Shown piece by piece: positions 59,358 to 64,000 of a stretch of DNA of 64,000 nt. The stretch covers positions 62,001 to 126,000 of the forward strand of contig JAEZSO010000001.1 in the NCBI GenBank assembly GCA_023421795.1, in the 5' to 3' direction. The stretch is from Cyanobacteria bacterium OH_PDB_230 (lineage in GTDB: Bacteria > Cyanobacteriota > Vampirovibrionia > Gastranaerophilales > Gastranaerophilaceae). The stretch's first letter is position 1, and each line of letters opens with the position of its first letter. Both the position numbers and the translations under genes were made by a program. Below the pieces are notes generated by a model. The model worked only from the letters and a program-made list of their open reading frames with translations. It made no database searches and was not told where the DNA came from.

Positions 59358-61097
59358 CTATTTTATGTCTTTATAAGAGCCTTCAAGCTTGTTTTCATAC
59401 GTAGTATGAAGCATCTCGTGTGCTTTATGTGAATTTGGTTTTCCGAAAAATTCATCATAAAGTTTTTTGATTGCAGGGTTTTCATGTGATTTTCTTACTA
59501 CAGAAGTAGCGTCATCATTGTATAAACCTTTAGCTCTTTTTTCTTTGATGTTGCTGTCGTTGCAGCTTATAGGTTGTCCGCCGCCGTTGATGCATCCACC
59601 CGGGCAAGCCATAACTTCAAGCAATTGATAGTCAGCTTTGCCTTCTTTAACTTCTTGGATACATTTTTCAGCTTCTTTAAGAGTGCTTACAACTTTAACT
59701 TTTATTTTTGTACCTTTCAAATCTAATTCCGTGATTTTTGATTTATCCATACCACGCATAGTTTTGATGTCGACGTCTTTTAATGCTTCACCTGTAGCTA
59801 ATTCATAAGCAGTTCTTGCAGCAGCTTCTGCCACGCCGCCTGACGCACCAAAGATTGTTCCTGCACCGGAGTATTCTCCAAATGGTGTATCAAGTTCTTG
59901 TGGTTCAAGTTTAGCAAGGTCAATTCCTGCGGCTTTGATCATTTTGCCAAGTTCTTGTGTTGTAAGGATGTAGTCTACGTCGTATCTGTCATTTGTCATA
60001 AGTTGAGGACGTTTTGCTTCAACTTTTTTAGCTGTACAAGGCATTATTGATACGCTTACAAGATTTTCTTGAGTGAACCCTTCAAAGTTTTTCGGAACAA
60101 GTTCTTTTATAACTGAAGCCAACATACCTTGAGGAGATTTACATGATGATAAGTGGTTAATCATCTCAGGATGTGATTGTTCAACGTATTTAACCCAAGC
60201 TTGGCAACAAGAAGTGAATAGAGGAAGGTTTTTGCCTTCTTTTAATCTGTTTAAGAACTCTGTTCCTTCTTCCATGATTGTTAAGTCAGCTGAGAAGTTA
60301 GTATCGAATACCAAATCGAATCCGATGTTTTTAAGTGCTGCACTTATAAGCTTGATTGAGTTTTCGCCGGGCTCAAGACCGAACATCTCGCCTAACGCAA
60401 CTCTTACTGATGGGGCAATTTGTGCTACAACTTTTTTATCAGGATTGGTTATTTCTTTCCAAACATCTTCAACGTTTGATTTTATTGTTAAAGCGCCTGT
60501 TGGACATACAGCGGCACATTGTCCGCAATATACACAGTCAACTTCGCCCATGTTTTTACCTGCCATCGGTTGAACCATTGTTTTAGAACCTCTGTTTGCA
60601 AAGCCTAAAACGCTGTGTCCTTGGTGTTCTGTGCAGGCTCTAACGCAAGCTCCGCAAAGAATACACTTGTTAGGATCTCTAATGATTGAAGGGTTAGAAT
60701 CATCAATCGGTAAAAATTCTTCTTTTTGAGCATACTTAAGATTTCTAATACCGTACTCTTCAGAGTATTTCTGAAGTTCACAGGTTCCTGATCTTTCGCA
60801 GGTCGTACATTCTCTGTCGTGGTTTGCCAAAGTTAATTCAAGTACTGTTTTTCTGATTCTTCTGGTTCTTGCTGTATTGGTTTCGATTTTTAAACCAGGT
60901 TCAGGAGGCATTGTACAAGATGATTGTATTCCTCTGCCTTCAATTTCGACAACGCACATTCTGCAAGCGCCGAAAGCTGTTAGATCCGGACGATAGCAAA
61001 AAGTTGGAACATTGTAACCGTGTTTTCTCATTACTTCAAGAATATTCGGTTCGTTTGTATATTCAACTTCTTTTCCATTTATAAATAATGTGTTCAT
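59358..61097 (-). CDS. hydA: [FeFe] hydrogenase catalytic subunit HydA
   Basis: HydA makes H2 from protons in the cytoplasm using electrons from ferredoxin and NADH. The 579-residue product has an N-terminal [2Fe-2S] domain (1-78), the H-x3-C-x2-C-x5-C [4Fe-4S] site (near 93-108), a two-cluster ferredoxin domain (near 140-210), and the H-cluster domain. H-cluster motifs are T-S-C-C-Q-A-W, M-P-C-T-A-K-K-V-E and E-V-M-A-C-P-G-G-C-I-N-G-G-G. All four cluster cysteines and the proton-transfer cysteine are present. The first motif usually continues with P-G or similar, so Q-A-W is a variant. It is the last gene of hydCBA. Confidence 0.95.
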   Translation of the reverse strand: MNTLFINGKEVEYTNEPNILEVMRKHGYNVPTFCYRPDLTAFGACRMCVVEIEGRGIQSSCTMPPEPGLKIETNTARTRRIRKTVLELTLANHDRECTTCERSGTCELQKYSEEYGIRNLKYAQKEEFLPIDDSNPSIIRDPNKCILCGACVRACTEHQGHSVLGFANRGSKTMVQPMAGKNMGEVDCVYCGQCAAVCPTGALTIKSNVEDVWKEITNPDKKVVAQIAPSVRVALGEMFGLEPGENSIKLISAALKNIGFDLVFDTNFSADLTIMEEGTEFLNRLKEGKNLPLFTSCCQAWVKYVEQSHPEMINHLSSCKSPQGMLASVIKELVPKNFEGFTQENLVSVSIMPCTAKKVEAKRPQLMTNDRYDVDYILTTQELGKMIKAAGIDLAKLEPQELDTPFGEYSGAGTIFGASGGVAEAAARTAYELATGEALKDVDIKTMRGMDKSKITELDLKGTKIKVKVVSTLKEAEKCIQEVKEGKADYQLLEVMACPGGCINGGGQPISCNDSNIKEKRAKGLYNDDATSVVRKSHENPAIKKLYDEFFGKPNSHKAHEMLHTTYENKLEGSYKDIK

Positions 61098-61116
61098 ATT
61101 CTTTATCCTCTTACTC

Positions 61117-62976
61117 TTACGATTGGTTAATAGCTTTAAACGGGCAAGAGTCTAAGCAAGCGCCGCATTTAATACATTTTTCCTGGTCAATTTTATATGG
61201 AGATTTGATCTCACCTGTAATTGCCCCCACAGGACAAATTCTTGCACATTTTGAACAGCCTTTACAAAGAGATTCTTCGATTGTAATAGTTTTCATTGCT
61301 GTACAAACTCCGGCAGGACATTTTTTATCTTGAATGTGAGCCAAATATTCATCTTTAAAATACTTAAGAGTAGAAAGAACCGGGTTTGGAGCTGTTTTTC
61401 CAAGACCGCATAATGAACCGTCTTTAACCGCTAATGCAAGTTCTTCGATGATTTCAAGATCTTTCATTTCTCCTTGGCCTTTAACGATTTTCTCAAGGAT
61501 TTTTAACATATTTTTGGTTCCTTCTCTGCAAGGAACGCATTTTCCGCAAGATTCGTTTTGAGTAAAGTTCATGAAGAACCTTGCAACTTCGACGATACAA
61601 GTGTCTTCGTTCATTACTACAAGACCGCCTGAGCCAACCATTGCTCCGGCTGCGATCAGTGAATCATAATCCATTGGAAGATCAAGATGTTCTTCTGTTA
61701 GACAACCGCCTGATGGACCTCCGATTTGAACGGCTTTGAATTTTTTGCCGTTTCTGATTCCGCCGCCGATATCAAATACGATTTCTCTTAGAGTTGTTCC
61801 CATTGGAACTTCAATAAGGCCCGTATTGTTAACTTCGCCTGTTAATGCGAATGTTTTTGTACCTTTTGACTTTTCAGTTCCAAGAGAGCTGAACCAAGTA
61901 GCGCCTTTGTTTATGATTACAGGAACGTTAGCTAAAGTTTCAACGTTATTTATCAAGGTTGGTTTTCCAAATAAACCTTTGTTAGCAGGGAATGGAGGTT
62001 TCGGTCTTGGCATACCTCTTTCACCTTCGATTGAAGCGATTAGTGCAGTTTCTTCACCGCAAACGAATGCTCCGGCACCTTCTTTGATGTGGATAACAAA
62101 GTTGAAGTCAGTTCCCATTATTTTTTGTCCAAGGTATCCTGCTTCTTCAGCTTTAGCTATTGCTATTCTTAAACGTTTAATCGCAAGAGGATATTCAGCT
62201 CTTACGTATATGTACGCTTCATCAGCGCCTATCGCGTATCCCGCTATAGCCATACCTTCAAGAAGTTTGTGAGGGTCACCTTCCATTATACTTCTATCCA
62301 TGAATGCGCCCGGGTCTCCTTCGTCGCCGTTACATACTACATATTTTTTTTCGCTTTGAGCTGCGGCAGTAAATCTCCACTTTCTGCCTGTAGGGAAGCC
62401 TCCGCCTCCTCTTCCTCTTAATCCTGATTTTTCGATTTCATCTATAACTGCTTCAGGGCTGTTATCTTTTAAAACTTTTGCTAAAGCTTCATAACCACCT
62501 ACGGCAACAGCTTCATCTAAAGATTCAGCGTTGATGTGCCCGCAGTTTGCAAGCGAAGTTCTTGTTTGTTTTGCATAGAAATTAATTTCTTCACTTTTGA
62601 ATATATGTTTACCGGTATTCGGGTCTGTATATAAAAGTCTTTCAACAGGTTTGCCGTTTTTAATGTGGCTTTCGACGATTTCTTCAACGTCATTTAATTT
62701 TACTTTTACATAAGTCACGTCCAAATCAGGTATTATAACTAAAACACCTTGTTCACAGAACCCGTGGCATCCTGTTGGAACCGTTGTCATTTTGTCATGG
62801 TCTGAAAGAATTGAAACGTTTGCTCCAAGTTCATTGAATTTATTTATGACTTCAAGGGAACCGTTAGCAACGCAACCGGTACCTGCGCAAACAAGTACTC
62901 TTAGTCCCTGAGCTGTCAAAGATTCCAGCGCTTTCTTCTTTTCGTCTGAAATATTTATACTTAGCGTGTTTACCAT
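61117..62976 (-). CDS. hydB: NADH-oxidising subunit HydB of the electron-bifurcating hydrogenase
   Basis: HydB is the NuoF-like flavoprotein subunit, the likely site of electron bifurcation between NADH and ferredoxin. The 619-residue product has an N-terminal thioredoxin-like [2Fe-2S] region (cysteines near 30-75), the NADH/FMN core with G-R-G-G-G-G-F-P-T-G and E-E-T-A-L-I, the [4Fe-4S] motif S-C-G-K-C-x2-C near 480, and two C-terminal [4Fe-4S] ferredoxin motifs (C-K-G-C-S-K-C-A-R-I-C-P and C-I-K-C-G-A-C-L-D-S-C-P). This full layout is typical of trimeric HydABC enzymes. It starts one base from hydC. Confidence 0.95.
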   Translation of the reverse strand: MVNTLSINISDEKKKALESLTAQGLRVLVCAGTGCVANGSLEVINKFNELGANVSILSDHDKMTTVPTGCHGFCEQGVLVIIPDLDVTYVKVKLNDVEEIVESHIKNGKPVERLLYTDPNTGKHIFKSEEINFYAKQTRTSLANCGHINAESLDEAVAVGGYEALAKVLKDNSPEAVIDEIEKSGLRGRGGGGFPTGRKWRFTAAAQSEKKYVVCNGDEGDPGAFMDRSIMEGDPHKLLEGMAIAGYAIGADEAYIYVRAEYPLAIKRLRIAIAKAEEAGYLGQKIMGTDFNFVIHIKEGAGAFVCGEETALIASIEGERGMPRPKPPFPANKGLFGKPTLINNVETLANVPVIINKGATWFSSLGTEKSKGTKTFALTGEVNNTGLIEVPMGTTLREIVFDIGGGIRNGKKFKAVQIGGPSGGCLTEEHLDLPMDYDSLIAAGAMVGSGGLVVMNEDTCIVEVARFFMNFTQNESCGKCVPCREGTKNMLKILEKIVKGQGEMKDLEIIEELALAVKDGSLCGLGKTAPNPVLSTLKYFKDEYLAHIQDKKCPAGVCTAMKTITIEESLCKGCSKCARICPVGAITGEIKSPYKIDQEKCIKCGACLDSCPFKAINQS

Positions 62977-62977
62977 A

Positions 62978-63478
62978 TTAGCCCTCTTTTTCTTCTTTAA
63001 TAATAGTGTCTAAAACAACTTTCATTGCGTCAGTTGTCATTTGAGGATAAACTTTTTCGTTTATGACAACAACAGGAGCTAACCCGCAAGCGCCGAGGCA
63101 ACTTACTGTTTCGCAAGAGAACAATCCGTCATCTGTTGTTAGTTTCCCTTCTGGAAGATTTAATTTTGCTTGGATAGCTCTTAGTACAGGCATAGAACCT
63201 CTTACGTGACAAGCTGTTCCGTCGCAAACTTTTACTTCAAATTTGCCTTTTGGGTCTAAGCTGAATTGTGCATAAAAAGTTGCAACTCCATATACTGTTG
63301 CTGGTGATAATCCTTCAATTTTTGTTCCAATGTAAGTCATAACATCAACCGGCAGGTATCTGTATACTTCTTGAATTTTTTGTAGGATAGCAATAAGATT
63401 GGCTTTTTTAGCAGAATAAGATTCAATAATCTCATCAATCTTTTTGTAGTCGATTTTTGTCTGACTTGCAGTTGTCAT
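62978..63478 (-). CDS. hydC: NuoE-like [2Fe-2S] subunit HydC
   Basis: HydC is the small subunit of the bifurcating hydrogenase, passing electrons with HydB. The 166-residue NuoE-like protein has an N-terminal helical part and a thioredoxin-like [2Fe-2S] domain with C-D-G-T-A-C-H near residue 90 and C-L-G-A-C-G-L-A-P-V near residue 130. AAAGGAG precedes the ATG by 6 bases. It is the first gene of the operon, behind a promoter whose -35 box lies in a dyad resembling a Rex site. Confidence 0.95.
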   Translation of the reverse strand: MTTASQTKIDYKKIDEIIESYSAKKANLIAILQKIQEVYRYLPVDVMTYIGTKIEGLSPATVYGVATFYAQFSLDPKGKFEVKVCDGTACHVRGSMPVLRAIQAKLNLPEGKLTTDDGLFSCETVSCLGACGLAPVVVINEKVYPQMTTDAMKVVLDTIIKEEKEG

Positions 63479-63513
63479 TTTACTCTCCTTTGTAAATATA
63501 TGTTTTCAAATAT

Positions 63514-63553
63514 GTTATAGGCGAATGTAACGTTGGTGTGAAAAAAATCACAA
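63514..63553 (-). promoter_or_regulatory. Hydrogenase promoter with overlapping Rex-like operator
   Basis: On the minus strand TTCACA (-35) and TATAAC (-10) are 17 bases apart. The -35 lies in the dyad TTGTGAT-TTTT-TTCACAC (plus strand 63536-63553), which matches 12 of 14 positions of the Rex consensus TTGTGAA-N4-TTCACAA. It also matches the CRP half-sites TGTGA-N6-TCACA exactly. A site on the -35 box would repress. Confidence 0.65.
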
Positions 63554-63638
63554 TTTACACTTAATATAATTATCCTACTTCAAGGAATAAAATCAAGTAA
63601 ATCGTTTAAATTGTTGATGCCGTTTTTTTTATTGTTAT

Positions 63639-64000
63639 TTATGAATTTACGGCTATATTTAGGGCACAGGTCATGCTGTTTTCGTTTGCTAAATTTTTAC
63701 CGGCAATATCGAAGGCTGTCCCATGTGCAGGAGAGGTTCTCAGTATATCCAGACCTATAGTAGTATTTACAGAATTATCTATTGCTAAGAGTTTTATCGG
63801 TATAAGGCCTTGATCGTGATAGCTCGCTATATAACAGTCGTAGGTCGGTTTTTTGTTTTCTTTCAAGTCCTTGGAAAGGTTTGAGAATAATCCGTCGGAT
63901 GGGAATGGACCATAAATATCGATATCGTTTTCTTTCAGGCTATCGATGGCTGGAATGAATTCTTTTATTTCTTCATCTCCAAAAAGACCGTTTTCTCCGG
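63639..64000 (-). CDS. pdxA: 4-hydroxythreonine-4-phosphate dehydrogenase, 3' part
   Basis: The reading frame enters from the right edge of the window and gives the last 120 or so residues of PdxA, which oxidises 4-phosphohydroxy-threonine in pyridoxal phosphate synthesis. Recognisable blocks are G-E-N-G-L-F-G-D, D-I-Y-G-P-F-P-S-D-G-L-F, Y-H-D-Q-G-L-I-P-I-K-L-L and R-T-S-P-A-H-G-T-A-F-D-I-A-G. The start lies outside the window; a TTG at 63866 is internal, not a start. It shares the strand of hydCBA but lies upstream of that operon's own promoter. Confidence 0.95.
   Translation of the reverse strand, partial: GENGLFGDEEIKEFIPAIDSLKENDIDIYGPFPSDGLFSNLSKDLKENKKPTYDCYIASYHDQGLIPIKLLAIDNSVNTTIGLDILRTSPAHGTAFDIAGKNLANENSMTCALNIAVNS

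Noticed and set aside
1..64000. tRNA genes, insertion sequences or prophage
   Set aside because: I scanned for T-loop words, transposase motifs and phage structural genes and found none that held up.

Overview
The window is AT-rich, fully bacterial and densely coding. Its best fit is a non-photosynthetic cyanobacterial relative of the Melainabacteria/Vampirovibrionia, most likely a gut-type Gastranaerophilales. The evidence is a flagellar export operon, an electron-bifurcating [FeFe] hydrogenase (hydCBA), a group 2 sigma-70 factor, glutamate dehydrogenase, BioG/BioC biotin genes, and several lineage-specific proteins of unknown function, two of them with an N-terminal S-F-K-G motif. The lineage call is inference from gene content and protein style; no 16S gene or other marker is present to prove it. 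I saw no tRNA, rRNA, CRISPR array, insertion sequence or prophage.

Layout. 0-4.6 kb: end of a flagellar export operon (fliR, flhB, flhA) followed by a PilZ c-di-GMP receptor. 4.6-7.7 kb: a structured intergenic stretch, a small membrane protein, a membrane histidine kinase and a receiver/HD-GYP regulator. 7.8-14.3 kb: proS-gatD, then in the other direction a lone peptide-ABC ATPase, dapF and a secreted GHL10 glycosidase-like protein. 14.4-21.2 kb: a DnaJ-like co-chaperone, a BlaI-type regulator pair, a lipoprotein, and an unusual recombination pair: a RecB/Cas4-like nuclease next to a tandem SF1 helicase of about 1,286 residues. 21.3-24.6 kb: sigma factor behind a long structured leader, an S1-domain protein, a kinase resembling animal phosphomevalonate kinase, and rpsU. 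24.6-30 kb: a chemosensory cluster (CheA-REC, a sensor-less MCP, a double CheW). 30-36.5 kb: 3-methyladenine glycosylase, a second BioG, gdhA, and cell-wall genes murI and an AMIN-domain amidase.

36.8-39.6 kb holds lineage-type unknown proteins; 39.6-44.9 kb has cca, ilvBN, metK and rpsO; 45-48.5 kb has an S-F-K-G protein and the gltX-bioG-bioC operon; 48.6-52.9 kb has a glycosyltransferase and a Upf1-like helicase-nuclease; 53-55 kb has a membrane protein with an HEAGH metalloprotease motif and a non-coding region that appears to hold two small transcripts, one strikingly poor in U. 55.4-59.2 kb has a degenerate GAF/HD-GYP protein, a degenerate alpha/beta hydrolase, an orphan DNA methylase and small zinc/basic proteins. 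59.3-63.5 kb is the hydrogenase operon, with a Rex-like dyad on its -35 box, and pdxA runs off the right edge.

How it fits together. Motility and c-di-GMP signalling are spread over four loci (flagellar export with PilZ, kinase plus HD-GYP, chemosensory cluster, degenerate HD-GYP). Fermentative redox balance is represented by hydCBA and its likely NADH-sensing operator. Biotin (bioG/bioC) and B6 (pdxA) synthesis genes fit a vitamin-producing gut fermenter. The strongest candidates for something undescribed are the tandem helicase/nuclease pair, the U-poor small transcript, and the membrane HEAGH protein.
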